From Pagrus major (taxonomy: Eukaryota; Chordata; Actinopteri; Spariformes; Sparidae): a stretch of DNA of 64,000 nt. A program made the translations under genes and the position numbers. Each line of letters begins with the position of its first letter. Within the stretch, counting starts at the first letter, position 1. Shown piece by piece: positions 17,001 through 29,930 of this stretch. Location of the stretch: positions 26,291,697-26,355,696 of the forward strand of contig NC_133230.1 of NCBI RefSeq assembly GCF_040436345.1, in the 5' to 3' direction. The notes below the pieces were generated by a model. That model ran no database searches. It saw nothing but the letters and a program-made list of their open reading frames with translations, and was not told where the DNA came from.

Positions 17001-20000
17001 TTTAGATAAATGATATAACATTAAGCTCAAGGTGGTTGAGTCTCAAGCAGTAGGGAGGCGGAAGCAAGCCAAGGGAGCTCCGTGCCCACTGATCCCACGG
17101 GACTCACTGAAGACACCGGAACTGTACTTGCTGTGTTGGGTTTTAATGCACTCTGTATTGTGGCTATTTGTTTAACTCCTGAAGTGTAGACTGTGGGGAG
17201 ACCGGAGAACACGGGGTGGGTAGGGACACAGAAATGTAATGTAGTGGGGATAGCACTGAGGAAATCAATATAATGACAACATTTTTTGTGTTATGTGAGT
17301 CTGTTGATTGAATATCTGGGGAAAATCAGATCAGAAATGGGTAGAACAGAATATTGCATGCAGTTTTTAAGTCTCTAGATATGTCTCCCCTCAGCTAGCT
17401 CGCTTTCTCAGTTTGATGAGTTTGTGAGTACAAATACACTTTTATTTTGATTATTGAGGTTATTGAGTCAAGTATTGGACCCAGGTATGTTAAATATTGT
17501 AGTCAGAGTCTAACATGTTTTGATTATGGTTAACTGCATAGTTACAGGTATAGTTTAGTGAGGACTAGAAGGTAGGCAGTCCCACCAGTGGGATCCTACC
17601 TCCCCATGATATTTTGCCTTCCATTATTTCAATGGCCATTTGGTCTTTTCTCTCCCCCTTCGTGTGTGTGTTACAGCACCCGGATAGCAAGATGATGCAG
17701 ATCAACCTGACAGGCTTCCTGAATGGGAAGAATGCCCGGGAGTTCATGAAGGACCTGTGGCCCCTGCTGCTGAGTGCCCAGGATAACATTGCTGGCATCC
17801 CATCTGCTTTTCTGGAACAGAAGAAAGAGGAAATTAAACAGAGACAGGTGAGCTTCTCCCAGAGATGCACTTCAGCACTTCTTTGTTGATCATAGGAAGG
17901 TCATGGATCTGTGGTCAGAGTAGGAGGTTGTGGATTTCTTTCTTGGTGGAAAGAGTGTACAGTTCTAAAGCATTTTTTTCTGAAAAGCTACAGCCTCTTT
18001 TGTGTCCTACAAGAACCATATATAGACAATACCTTTTGAATTCATGTTTGTTCCCCATTGTTTTATGTCTGATAGATTGAACAGGAGAAGCTAGCTTCTC
18101 TGAAGAAGGTTGACGAGGATAAGAAGGAAAAGGACAAGGACGTCAGAGAAAGGGCTCAGTCAAAGAGCCCTAGGAGGTAAGAGAAAGATGTCCAAGTGTT
18201 GAAGTTGTATTGTGTATTTTTTTACAGAACATGACAACAAACTCTTTGTTTACTGCTTATTTGTCCAGGCGGAAGACAAGGTCACCGTCACCACGGCGAA
18301 GATCGCCAGTGAAGCGGGAAAGGAAACGCAGTGCCTCACGCTCCCCTAGACGCAAACCCAGTCCAGCTGGTGGCAGTTCACCCCCACCACCCCTGATGCA
18401 GTTGCCCACGAAACCGCTGGAGCCACTCGTAGAACCAGAGATATCTGGAAGAGCCATGCCAGAACCAGTCATCCAAGAAACATCTTCCACCTGGTTTGTA
18501 GAAAAAATCCTTTGTGTTCAATTTGACATTTTCTTTGTAGATTTGGAGTTGATACTAAATTGTTTGTAATGTTGGTTTTAGTAACAAAAACAAAGTGTTC
18601 TTGTGTTTGTTTTGCTGTTACTTTTGTATTTTATCTTGGTTAGTTTGTTATACAGTCATGATTCTTAACAAACAGAATGTAAACAGTTGACTGGGTCAAA
18701 AATAATGTTGTTACATGAAAATGGGTATTGTAGTTTTGTTTTTAGATAAATAGAATAATGTCCTGAAGGGTAACATGTAGAACGAATATGCTTTCTGTGG
18801 CCTGTAGTGAAACGGTTGTGGAGGTGGTGAAGGCAGACTCTGTGATTGAAGTCAAAGAACCTTCGCCAGAGAAGACTCAGAAGAAAGAGGAAAGGCCCAG
18901 GTCTCGGGAAAGGGAAAAGGACAACAGAAGGGAAAGACCTCACCACCGCTCTCGTTCTCATTCCCATTCCCGCTCTCGCAGGCGACGCTCCCGTTCCAGG
19001 TTATTTCTGATTTTCTTACTTATATTACAATATTACAGTGTCTTCTGGTTCTTCAAAAGCCTTGTCTAATTTATCTTGTTTAAAATCAAGAACTTCAAAG
19101 TTCTTGAACATATTAAGAAAAATTAAAAGCTTTCTAAGCTCCCCCTCTCTACCTTATTTCAGATCTTACTCCCCTCGTAGAAGACAGAGTCCTAGGAGGA
19201 GAATGTCTCCTCGACGAAGGAGCCCCCCGAGACGTGGCCCCACCGGCTCCAGACATAGGCATAGACGCTCCCCAGTCCGAAGGTCAGTGAATGCAGCTTA
19301 CAGGTTTAGTTTCTCAAGAACTAATTTCTATTTGTATTGTTTAAATATATTACTGGCCACCATACAATTTGTGTACAGTAGATCATGGATTTACAAGGCT
19401 TCATTTTTTAAATTTGTTTGCTTCCTGCAGGAGGCGCTCTCGCTCTGCTTCATCATCTGGCAGCAGCTCCTCTGGCTCTCGCTCACCTAAAAAAGCAATG
19501 AAAAGAGTATCAAGCACACCACCACGAAAACAGGTCCATCATCCTGACACCTCCATCAGCCCTGCAGGGAAGGACAGAAGATCACCATCTCCACGGGGCA
19601 GAAGAGGCAGAGGCTCTGCATCACCAAATAGATCACTGGGTATGATGGGCTGGGCGATATCTGCTGAATTGGCACGTGACGATGTCTACAGTCGACGTTG
19701 TGATGGACGATAACATTGTTTACGAATTTTAGGCAGTGTGTCCCCTCAGTGTTGTCCTAAGGCAGTAGTTGCGTATTAGCTCACCACTGTAGCCGCTGCT
19801 GTTTCCCACCACTGCTCTGACATGAATCTCCAACTGTCTCACCCTGCAGATGTATCTCCCGTTACACCGACATACATCCCTGTGCCAGGTTTAAAAGTGT
19901 CCTCATCTTAGTACCACATGTCCGTTACTTGGCTTTGTTCGGCCTCATACGCATAAAACAATGTTGGCCGACTAGCCAAGGAAGCTAAGCTAAGTAGAAT

Positions 20001-23000
20001 GTATATAAAAACGGCATGACTGAGACAAACAGCGGCCCGCGGGAAAGGAAACACTGCTGCCACAAATTTAACCGAGTGCCTTGGGTTCGCCTAACTGATC
20101 TGATTTAGTGAGAAAATAATAAATGAGACACGGAGACGTAATGTTAGTGCACTGAGCAGTAACATACTTCTTCCCATTTCCACTCCCCACATATCGCAAA
20201 CGACAACAACAAATCTTGCCCTACTGCAACTCTGAGGGGGCATGCCTCTTAATTGTGCTCTCTGGTGTGTAGCCTTTTGAATCACGATGTTATGATGGTC
20301 AGGGATTAGTAATCGATGGCTACATCGGCGATGGACGGTGGCATTGTTCATCGGCCACATTAGCTCCTTGGCTCCCTCTGTGTCTTTAGAAATAAGATTT
20401 CATTATTTCAAATCGTGTGGTACTTTGTAAATAAGGTTACAGAACCAAATCATTACAGTCCATTTTTCAGTATGAATTGTTTCCAGACTAAACCGTAATT
20501 TCACTAGTTATAGTAAAGGAGTATGATTATCATAAGTGCATCTAAAATTCTTGTTTTTCAGGTTTAAAGCGAAAACCAGGAGGAAGGAGTGACTCTCCAT
20601 CAGATAATGCCAAGCCCAGACCTTCTGAAGGGTCCGAGTCAGGTAAGAGTTAAACTATGTCTGTTTGAAGAACTATAATGGCCTTTCACTTTAAAAATTG
20701 GGATGACCGGTCATATGGAGTTCCCAAACACTTGTACCTGTCAGAAATGGATACTATTTACCTGGTCGGTTTGCCCTGACTTTCAGTATGAAGGCGCACG
20801 TTGAAATGATTATTTCTGATAATGCACTACAAGTTAAGCTAATGGTAGAAGCTTGGTCTAGCTGTGGAGGAAAAAATGAGAGGACATTTCCAGGGGCTTC
20901 TTTGAAAATCCTATGTTAACATCAAAAATGAATTTTTTTCTGTTGTTTTAGAACCAGGTTTTTTTGCCAAAATATTTTTGACCATTGCAAATGGAAATAG
21001 TCTGTGAAGTAGAAGGTTAAGTAAATCTATGTCCAAGGACCTCATGCCAGTGCATAACCTGCATTGATAATTCTGTGTGATAATTGTCTAATGATCCCAG
21101 TTATGGTATCAATACAAACTAAAACATGATGAATCACACTTGCACAAGAAAAAATGGTAGCATATGTCTCATTACATTGTGCCACATTGAAACCTAAAGA
21201 GAACTCAATATACCCAGATATAGGGATCTTTTATTTTTCTGTTTTATCTGTAACTTTTCCATGGCACTGGTCTGTTTCACTGGCTCTGTTTACACTGATG
21301 GGACACTCATTGCTCTACATTTCAGAGGAGGATAAAAATGAGAAAGGGGCAACATCAGATTCGGTGCAGCAGCGGCGTCAGTATCGCAGGCAGAACCGAC
21401 AGTCATCTTCAGGTTATTAGCGTTTTTATCCCCGTTCTGTCCTCTCCCATACTCAACCCTCTCTTTTTAACCAAGTCTGTCCATGTCATCTTGCTCTCAT
21501 CGTCTCATGGACTTTTGAAGCTGTGCCCTAACCCCAACCTTGGTGTTTTTTCCTCTTCGCATATGGTTGTGGCTACAATAAAACTAGTTGTTGATGTCCT
21601 CTGTCTCTTTGGTTTCAGATACAGGGTCTTCCTCCTCGGAAGACGAGGGGCTCAAGAGGCCGACAGCAGGGCCAGGTGCCAGGAATGGTGAGGTCAGGAG
21701 GAGACGTAGTCGTACCCCCTCCCCACGGAGGCGACACAGGGATATCTCTCCAAGGTCAGACACATTTTTATCTGAATGACTTAACTTGATGTTCAACTGA
21801 AATCCATGGTCTACATTGTACGCATGTATTTTTTTGCCTTCAGAAAAAGACGCTCTCCGTCTCCTGCACGCAGACGTCGCTCCCCTTCTCCCCCACGTCG
21901 TCGCAGATCTCCCTCACCTCCTAGACGAAGGTATTAACATTGTCATTTTATCTCCAGAGCTATCATTTGTATATAATATTTGACAATTTGAATCATTTTT
22001 TTTTTTTGATATTTGAATTTGATGCTACCCAGGTCTCCTTCCCCACCTCCCCGTCGTCGTTCTCCGTCCCCCAGACGATATTCTCCCCCTATCCAGCGTC
22101 GCTACAGCCCCTCACCTTTGCCGCCACAGAAGAGGAGGATGTCAAGCTCTCCTGCAAAACGCTCATCTCCAGGGGCCAAGCGACGCCCCTCCAGGTCCCC
22201 CAAGCGCAGAAGTTCTCCCGCTCAAAGGAGACGCACACCTCCAACCTCCTCATCTCCCCCCAGACACAGGAGGAGCCCCATGTTGCCTTCTGTCAGGCCA
22301 AGCAGGGATACACGATCCCCCAATGGAGCAGCCAGCCGCCTCTCCCCATCGCCTGCAAACCGCAGTCGCAATGTTAGGGGTTCCACTAGTCCTCAGGGAC
22401 GTTTTGAAACTACCAGTTCATCTCCATCTAACCAGCGGAGACAGCAGTCCCCTTCACACAGTGGTAAACCCATTCGCAGAGTGTCCCGCACTCCAGAGCC
22501 ACGCAACAACCAGAGGTAATCAAGGCAGCTAGCATGCCTGAATAATGCTGTCTTATCTTTTTGGATGCAATAATCTGTTTTGTACATGTGCCATCATTTA
22601 AATGTCACCCTTTTCTTCTTCACAGACCGTCTCCCAGTCCTCAGCCTATGAGGAGAGCATCCTCCAGATCCAGATCGGTTTCCCCTCGACCAGCAGCTCA
22701 GAAACGTCCAGCCCCGGCATCTGCCTCCCCCTCACCATCCCGCTCAGCCAGTGGGTCTCCACCCCCCGCTAAAAAGGCCAGCAGTGGTTCCGGCAGTCAA
22801 TCTCCAAGCAAGGTTTGACATTACAGCTTACATCAACATACTAACATGGTTTTCTTAGATCAGCTATATATTTATGAAAGATCTTAACTTGAGTCTTGAT
22901 TATCATGGGTATTTTTTGGAGATTATGTATTTGCACAATTGCTGCACATTGTAAAATGCCCATTAGGTTGTTAAAAAAAATTCACTCACTGTTTTTGTCT

Positions 23001-23777
23001 GGTGCCTCCTAAGTGGCAGCATTTAAAATTATTTTAGAGTTGGAAATTGCAGTGAAAGTATGCAGATACATTGCATTTCCGTAAATAGTTGAGCAGCAAG
23101 CCAAAAACATCATCATATGCTCTCAACCAATAGTTGTCCAACATCACAGCAACAATTCCTTCAATAAATTAGGAATATACAGGATTGTGAACTTTTCTCT
23201 GAAGATTAAATCTGCAACATCATCCCACCTCTTTCCCACCCCTCATTCAACCTTTTTGTAGCCTAATCCAATCTTGGCACATTAATACTTGATGATCATC
23301 AATTTACTTAATTTTGTGTTGTTATTTTCGAAACACTTTTAAGGATGTCCTCATAATAATCTGTTTTACCACAGAATTCTGATGTCGATGGCAGTGGAAA
23401 GAAAAAGAAGAAGAAGAAGGAAAAGAAACATAAGAAGGAGAAGAAACACAAGAAGCACAAGAAGCATAAGAAGGAGAAGAGTGGTCCCACTGTGACTGGA
23501 GAGGGACAAGAAAACCAGGGCATCGAGGAGGATGGAGAGTCAAGAAAGGTTAAATCCGTTTCTGATTGTGGCCACCAAGGCCTTCTGCTCCAAAGAAAGA
23601 TATTGTTTGGTTTTCCATGCACCAACATTCTGTATTTGTGTGTATTTCATGCTGTTTTTGTTTTAGGAATCAGACAGTGAAGTAGAGGACAGCTTGGACG
23701 ACCTGGAGAAGCACCTACGAGAGAAGGCACTGCGCTCCATGAGGAAGGCCCAGATGTCTCCATCACAGATGTCTTGA
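14093..23777 (+). CDS. srrm1: Serine/arginine repetitive matrix protein 1 (complete, 17 exons)
   Basis: Exons: 14093-14113, 15017-15106, 15373-15495, 17677-17847, 18076-18176, 18269-18493, 18808-18999, 19163-19282, 19431-19639, 20562-20642, 21326-21412, 21619-21754, 21844-21930, 22033-22515, 22626-22812, 23375-23548 and 23667-23777. They total 2598 nt (865 residues). SRRM1 (SRm160) is a nuclear splicing coactivator that bridges SR proteins and snRNPs and joins the exon junction complex. Evidence: the N-terminal MDAGFFRGTSAEQDNRFSNK, a PWI domain with the Pro-Trp-Ile at about residues 50-52 (exons 2-4), then a long low-complexity region of RS, RRRSP and SPSPxxRR repeats, a Lys/His-rich stretch (KKHKKHKKHKKEK) and a short acidic then basic C-terminus. 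Most internal junctions split an Arg codon (AG|G or AG|A), as is common in RS-domain exons. Some RS exons could be alternatively spliced. The next gene, clic4, is also its neighbour in human. Confidence 0.95.
14114..15016 (+). other. srrm1 intron 1
   Basis: About 0.9 kb between a 21-nt coding part of exon 1 and exon 2. There are several short TAGC/GCTA repeats (for example GCTAGCTAGCTGCTA near 14460). No coding or RNA gene was recognised. Confidence 0.5.
15496..17676 (+). other. srrm1 intron 3, longest intron of the gene
   Basis: About 2.2 kb of A/T-rich sequence. A more G/C-rich island at about 17030-17215 stands out in composition but shows no persuasive protein or repeat identity to me. 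Nothing else was recognised. Confidence 0.4.
19640..20561 (+). repeat. Insert-like segment with direct repeats in srrm1 intron 9
   Basis: The two ends of this intron share a similar direct repeat, GATGGACGATAACATTGTT near 19708 and GATGGACGGTGGCATTGTT near 20329. A GGCTGGGCGATATC-like terminus stands near 19648. The interior is non-coding. This suggests a non-autonomous transposon or a retained repeat pair; the family is unknown. Confidence 0.45.
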
Positions 23778-24479
23778 AAACAAGAGCCTTCGTCACTTTT
23801 GAATTTTCCACTCACTTTTGATGTTTGTCATCAACCTGGTTCAGCTTTAGAATGTACAAATTGTTAAATCTTGAGTCTTTGTTTTCTTTTTACTGGTTTG
23901 GTACATTCTGAAGAGTGTGTTTGACTAAAAACTTGATTTGTCAGTTAGTGTATTATCTAAACTGTAAAGACGCTTTTGTTGTCCTTGATTTTAAAATGTT
24001 GAGCAGGGGAACAGTTGAAGAGCTTTCAGATGTTTGAAATAGGCAGGTTTAAAATATTTCCCACAGGCTTCAATAGATTCCACTGAGAAATGATTGCATG
24101 TGCAGTGATTGTCTCTAATGTGCATGAACCACTTATGGAGTGTAGAGAAAAACCAACATACAGTAACGTACTGTTACCAATGCCTTTCATTAGTGGAAAC
24201 AGTTGCATAGCTGTGTGAACTATCAGAGGCTGTAACAGAATGTCTTGTCCCTTATTGTAACCGAATAGAGGTCTTTGGCACTGTTTACCTGGCTGTTTCT
24301 GACTCTGACATGGTCTCATTTCAAGACTAATCTGATGTGATACAGTTTGCTTTAATTTTTCCAAATGGATTGATATGCAATTTTATGTTGAAACCCTTGC
24401 ACCAAGCTAAACTCTGTGGGACTGCTATATGATTTGTATTTAGTACCCCTGGCTCTTGTCATACTGTCATCCTTTCGGA

Positions 24480-24773
24480 ATTAAAACCTTTTTATAGGAT
24501 GTGTGCATTCCTTAATGTTCAGATTTTTGTCTTTTGTTTGAGATGGTAGATATCAGAACTAATGTATTTAGGAGAATGGAAAAAAAGAAGCTGTTAGTTT
24601 TTGGGTTTGAATGTCTGCTTCTGTACGCAGGTCTACATCTGATACAAATAAGTGTGAAACACCTTTGTGTGCTTGAAGAGATGAGTGGCAAACTCGCCTT
24701 CAAAACCCACAACACATGATGCAGCACATTAACAGCTTAACTGAAATGTGTTCACTGTAGCTAAGTCAATAAA
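24480..24773 (+). promoter_or_regulatory. Candidate polyadenylation signals of srrm1
   Basis: ATTAAA at 24480-24485 and AATAAA at 24768-24773 follow the srrm1 stop codon by about 0.7 and 1.0 kb. Both could be used; the sequence alone does not say which. Confidence 0.45.
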
Positions 24774-25044
24774 ACTTTTGTAACAGTAGTACTGGCCAAT
24801 TATGAAAATCCCAGTTAACCTTAATTTGTGTTCTTTGACATTATTAGTGAGTTAATCATTGACTTATTCATTAAAAAGTGGCAAATTTTAATGATAATTG
24901 TCAAGTACCTGGGGGAGACCAGACAAAGTAGAATACACTATGTAAACAGGTGATTGGATCAATAGCACAAAAATAAAAATTACGTAATACAAATCAAAGT
25001 CAAGAGAGTTGCATAGACAAAAGTAAATGATGGATAAAGTTATT

Positions 25045-25364
25045 TTAAAAGTGCAATATGTAGTTTGGAGGAAGATCTTCATTGATGCTTTATGTCTAAA
25101 CAAACTAAACCAAAATCTTTGTCTTCATGACTGAATAAACAAACTTAAAGGACAGCACAATCTTATTTACTTTGTTTATGTTTGGCGGACCCTGCCACCT
25201 TTCTAGCTTCAAAAAATGTTCTGGGGACTTAGTTTTCCTCTGAGAACAGCTTGTTGATTCAGTTAAAGAAAAAATAAATAATGACTTTGTATTATTACCG
25301 CATTAGTAAATTTTACAATTATGAGTTTGAATTTCTTGTCCAACACTACATAGTGCTCCTTTAA
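25045..25364. mobile_element. MITE copy A (TTAAAGGAGC family, about 320 bp)
   Basis: The ends form imperfect inverted repeats: left TTAAAAGTGCAATATGTAG, right (reverse complement) TTAAAGGAGCACTATGTAG. The interior contains GGCGGACCCTGCCACC and a TATTATT-rich part shared with copies at 54849-55050 and 58569-58882. Non-coding and non-autonomous. The outer TTAA could be part of the TIR or a target site. Lies between srrm1 and clic4. Confidence 0.75.
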
Positions 25365-25918
25365 AAAGAAAATAAGTACTTCTTGAGAATTCAAAATGGA
25401 TTAATTTGTTGATAAGAAGCAGAATATATCTGTCTACTGCATATTTTCACGCATTATTTCTCTGTAGCCATGAGCGGCTCTGAGGCATCCTCCTCCTCCT
25501 CCTCCTCCCCCCAACAAGAAGACTCCCCTCCCAAAACCCTCCCACATTTTTTGTATGTTTGCGCTTCAGATGACATCACGGCTTTAAATAATCCCGTTGC
25601 CTCTTCCCACCCGTCCTCATCATCACTACATACCCAGGAGGAAGAGCCTCACGGTCTAACAATGTTGTAATAGCTTAGCGTTATATACTAGCACCGTTTA
25701 AACAACTGTATCAGGCAGACACCGCTGCCTCCTCGTCCGCTTTGCTACAGAGACTTTTGTGCTCCCAGCACCGGGTCCTCCTCGGGGTGACAAAGCGCCT
25801 ACTGGGCTCCAGTGCGGGAAAAAAAAAGAGTGGTGGAGAAGAGGACCGAGCTAAGTCGGGCGTGGTAGCAGGAGAAAAACTCCCATTTGATAGCAAAAGT
25901 TGAATAGTAGTAGCCACA

Positions 25919-25987
25919 ATGTCGCTGTCGGTACCGCAGAACGGAGTAAAGGCGGATAACGAACCCGTTATCGAGCTGTTTGTGAAG
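25919..25987 (+). CDS. clic4: Chloride intracellular channel protein 4, exon 1 only
   Basis: The ATG at 25919 opens a 23-codon exon, MSLSVPQNGVKADNEPVIEL plus FVK, ending exactly at a GTAAGA donor (25988). This matches the CLIC4-type N-terminus with its ...EPxIELFVK block, and in human CLIC4 follows SRRM1 in the same orientation. CLIC proteins are glutathione-transferase-fold proteins found both soluble and membrane-inserted, and CLIC4 is linked to actin, vesicles and endothelial tube formation. The thioredoxin-fold exon 2 that should follow was not found anywhere in the window: 12.3 kb of intron-like sequence runs into an assembly gap and then into an unrelated NLR locus. The gene is therefore partial here, either continuing in or beyond the gap or cut by a scaffold error. 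Confidence 0.8.
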
Positions 25988-28900
25988 GTAAGACCGCAGC
26001 ACGAGCCGCATGGGAGAAGTTTTTCATTTTGCGAATCTCCCACTTAGCTTAACCCATACCAGTGTATTGTGATGATGAAGGCTTCGCGGATGCAGTGTTT
26101 GCTATTGTCTTTCTACAAATGAACGTTGGGGTGTGTTTTTTTTGCTTTGCCTTTCACTCACGAGGCGTTTCTACATTTGATAAAACCGCGAGGAGAAGGG
26201 TTGTAGTCCGACTAAGTTTAATGTTTAGGTTTTCCATCCGTAACCCAACGCGCCACGGTGGCCATGTGGAGCCTGTAGTGTCACCAGCAGGGCGGACACG
26301 GCTTCTTCCCCCTGTCGAGCCTGCCATGCTGGAAAGCAGGGCGCTAATTCGTTAACAATAGCTCAGTAGTTGTGGTCCCCTACAGTCCATTCAACACTGT
26401 AGCATTTGCTGACGTGCTGCATCTGCATGTTCATGCTTGTAGGCTGACAGATAAATTATATAGCGACACAAAGTAATGGATTGTATTGCAAGTGTGTACG
26501 TTATTTCTGTCCAGTCATTAATGAATACTGGAGTAGACTAAAACCAGCTATTTTATTGTGAAGTTTAGTGTGTGGGTCACCTTGTCATCACTGAAGTCTG
26601 CCATCAAAGATCACTGAAATAGTTTGGTGATGCTATTTTGTTTTCAGTTTTCCAAGTTCTTTATTTATATGAATTGTGGGCTATTGCTGCTGTATGTTGC
26701 AGGCATCTGTCATTAATGGTGTCTTAGCACTGGTTGTTATTTAATGTTGTTTAGCTGCCGTTATTGCTTTCTGGAAAGCACAGTTCATCTGTGTATTGTG
26801 ATAGATGTGGGAGCTTAATTGATGGTCTATTCTCTACCAGCTCTACTGCACAACTACCTTCCCTAAAACTGTGATCATGCATCATTGTCTCTGCTTCAGC
26901 GGTGAGGATGGTGATGGTCAATGGGCTGTGAATGGCTGTTTTTCTTTCTTCAGCCTGCTGCTTTGCAGGGCGGGAAAATGGCAAAGGAAAGAAAAAGGGG
27001 GAGTGTGGGGCTGGGACAGGGGGGACTGGGAGGGAGTCATCCTGAATAGACTGGGGTAGACTGTGGGTCATGGTGCTGTGGGCTGTCAACAGCAAATGCC
27101 TAAAAAGTAATGGCGATGGTGAATGCTCTCAACCCTGAAAAAAACCAAAACTGTAAATGCTACACGCGAGAGTCATTACTTTAAGAGAGGATTACATGCA
27201 AATCTACTTTATTAAAATCTAATCAAATAATGCATTTGCAATACCATTGGCTCTGACCTGTAAAAGTTGTACCCTTAAGTTGCAGTAGCTGTGAATAAGT
27301 CTTCTAGTTTTCCAGATTCAGTCAAACCCCCCCAAACCTCTGTCCTGTTTGTATTGTTCCTGTTGCCCTCTTTAAGAGAAGCCTTCTGTATATGAGGCTG
27401 AACAGAGGGCCCCTTAGTGACGAGGCAGAATGGATGGAAAACGAACTGGCCAGCACCATTTCTTCTAACTACCTCTCACAGCCTACAGGAGAGGTTACAT
27501 CATCCCCAGGCCTGGAAGGTTTACACATGTGGCATGCTCTTCCCTCTCAAGCCCTCCCTCCTCGGACCTTGAAAAGAAGTTTCTTCCACTGTGTGTTTTC
27601 ACTTGTGTGCGAGTCTCTATTGCCTCTTTCACAGCTCAGCATTATGTACCAGTGTCTGAGATGTCCACATATATTATTGATGCCGTTGTTCTTACCATGC
27701 TGCGTTAAACACAGTCATGGGAGACAATGGCAGGCATGCAGGTTGCCATAGGCACACTGTGTTGAGCCGGGCCTCTGGGAACAGCTGATAACGAACTGTG
27801 TGTGCTCTCCACACACAGCAGTGTCTGATCTGTCAGGGAACTGCCACATATCAAAGAGAAACTAATTATGCTACTAGAACAAGACTTGCCACTGAGTCTG
27901 TATAGACTAAGCAGTAACAACACTAGTGGATGTCTGTCCCAGTTTAGAGATTCTATGATCTTGCAACTTTTCCTCCTGCAGTGTTTATAGCAACAGTTGT
28001 CACATTGCTATGGGGACAATTTACATTATGCTCACCTTTAATGGGCCCCGGAGGTGAAGTTTGTCAGTTTATATTGCTCTCAGTTACAAATGAGCGCGTT
28101 ATAATGACTTTGGATCAACCCTTGACCTCATCACAGTACAGCGATTTAGATATTGTTTAGCACACATGAGAAGTAGACGGAGCTTGATTGCTGTAGAAGG
28201 TGACTTCCCAGCATCCGCCCATGTCTGTTTGACTTGGCCCTTCCACACGTCACATACCTAAAGTGGCAATGTGAAACCCTAAACCTGGCATTAATTGTGC
28301 TGTGATAGTTGGGAAATGTATTACCCTGACATAAAGCCAAAAAGGATGAGTGCAGCTGCATATTATAACGTAAAATTACAGCACTACCTGATTGAATCAG
28401 TGATTTTCTTGAAAGCCTTTCTGACGTCACTTAGATGATTGTCTTGTGTTACTTCTTCAGGAAGGTGAAGGAGATTCACTGTTGTCAGTGTACCCAACAT
28501 TCATCATTAAATCATTACTAGTTTGGATATGTTTTTCATTCAGTTTTTCACAGATCTGAATCAACTAAAGCATGCCAGTGACTCATCCTCCACCGGCGTA
28601 TGACCTGACTATATGAGAGGGAACAGAATACAGATGAGTCAAGTGAAACAGACAGGCTTTATCTCTACTTGTGTATGCGTCTCATGGCTGCAAGTGTGCC
28701 AAGGTCGCACTACTGGTTGCAAAGCCTTCTGCTGCCTCCAGATTTCCACTTTCTTGCCAGCAGACAGCGACAGCGGAGCCAGAAAACATGGTGGAGAAGT
28801 GCTTTTAAGTCTGGATGGCATAAGAGCCTGTCTGTGTTTGTTTGTGTCCTCCAGCACAATCCCATGGGAACCGTCTGTGGAGATGCTTGTGTTAAGGGGG

Positions 28901-29358
28901 AGGACCCAACAAAGCCACACTTCTGTAGGGACGTTCAGGGTCTACATTGTTGGACCACTTTATAGAAGGAATGAATGCTCAGCAGCACATATCACAATGC
29001 ACACTCAGATCAAAGTCTGTCTTCCATGGACAAGGGGAAATATGTTAAGTGTCGCACCATAAACACGTAGTAGGTCTGACACTGTTTTATTTAAAGAGCC
29101 TTGGGAAGAGCTGCTCATGTCATATTGTGCTATCAGTTGCACATGTGACAATCAGACTTGTGCCTTGTGATGTGCTCTTTTATGGAAACACAATGACCTT
29201 TTTCAGCAGTTCCTGTGCTCTAGTCAGTGCTGTTGCATGAAAATACATACAAGGCCACTTTTTTAAACCACTGTATGAATAGTGGTAATAATACCAAGAC
29301 TTTATCTTGCTGGAATTTCAGGCACAATTTGCCTATTGGTAGCAGGTTGCTTTTCAAC

Positions 29359-29930
29359 TTAAAGGGCAATTACTATATTTTAAAATCTTGGCCCCATTTC
29401 TTACACATTTTGGTGTGAAAATGACTATTCAGTACAGAAGTTTTGGAATTGGTCCAATAGATCACCTCAGTTGGCAGCTGCAACATGGGCTGCAATGACT
29501 GCAACGAAATCATTGGGGCAATTTCACCTGTCAAAGTATATATTAAACGTGCTTCTTTTTTGCTACCGGCATGTTCGTATTGTAATTCCTGTGTCTGACA
29601 ACATTATGTAAAAGGATTCCTACAGAGATACTACTTTTTGTTAGAGTATGATAATTTTTGTTTAGCCAGAAACGGTTGTTACATTGCTTTCTTCGAAGCC
29701 AACAGACTCCATTGACAAAAAGTGCAATTTACTTTGCAGTACCCTGGAGTCGCTGTACTACATTGCCACAATTGACTACTTTGTGTTATTGTGTGACTTT
29801 GGTGTTTTAAGTTCAAGTTCAAACATACCCTTTAAAACGGGAACCAAACATTTTGTATTTGTTAGTAATTTTAGTTTTAACGCCAAATAGGTCCCAGGTT
29901 TAAAAATATCAGACTGACCCTTTTAAAATG
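29359..29930. mobile_element. Non-autonomous TIR element, copy 1 (about 570 bp)
   Basis: Begins AAAGGG, then a TATTTTAAAA-type block, then TTGGCCCCATTT. The right end in reverse complement begins AAAGGG with TATTTTTAAACCTGGGACC, so the ends are long imperfect inverted repeats (about 40 bases). TTAA stands at both edges. The interior carries GGTCCAATAGATCACCTCAG, shared with copy 2. No coding sequence. Confidence 0.65.

Noticed and set aside
25470-25670. 66-codon frame starting MSGSEASSSSSSS between srrm1 and clic4
   Set aside because: Built on a (TCC)n run, no homology recognised, no splice context; the clic4 start at 25919 is far better supported.
27392-27751. 119-codon + strand frame in presumed clic4 intron 1
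   Set aside because: Does not resemble clic4 or any protein I know; no acceptor or donor framing it.
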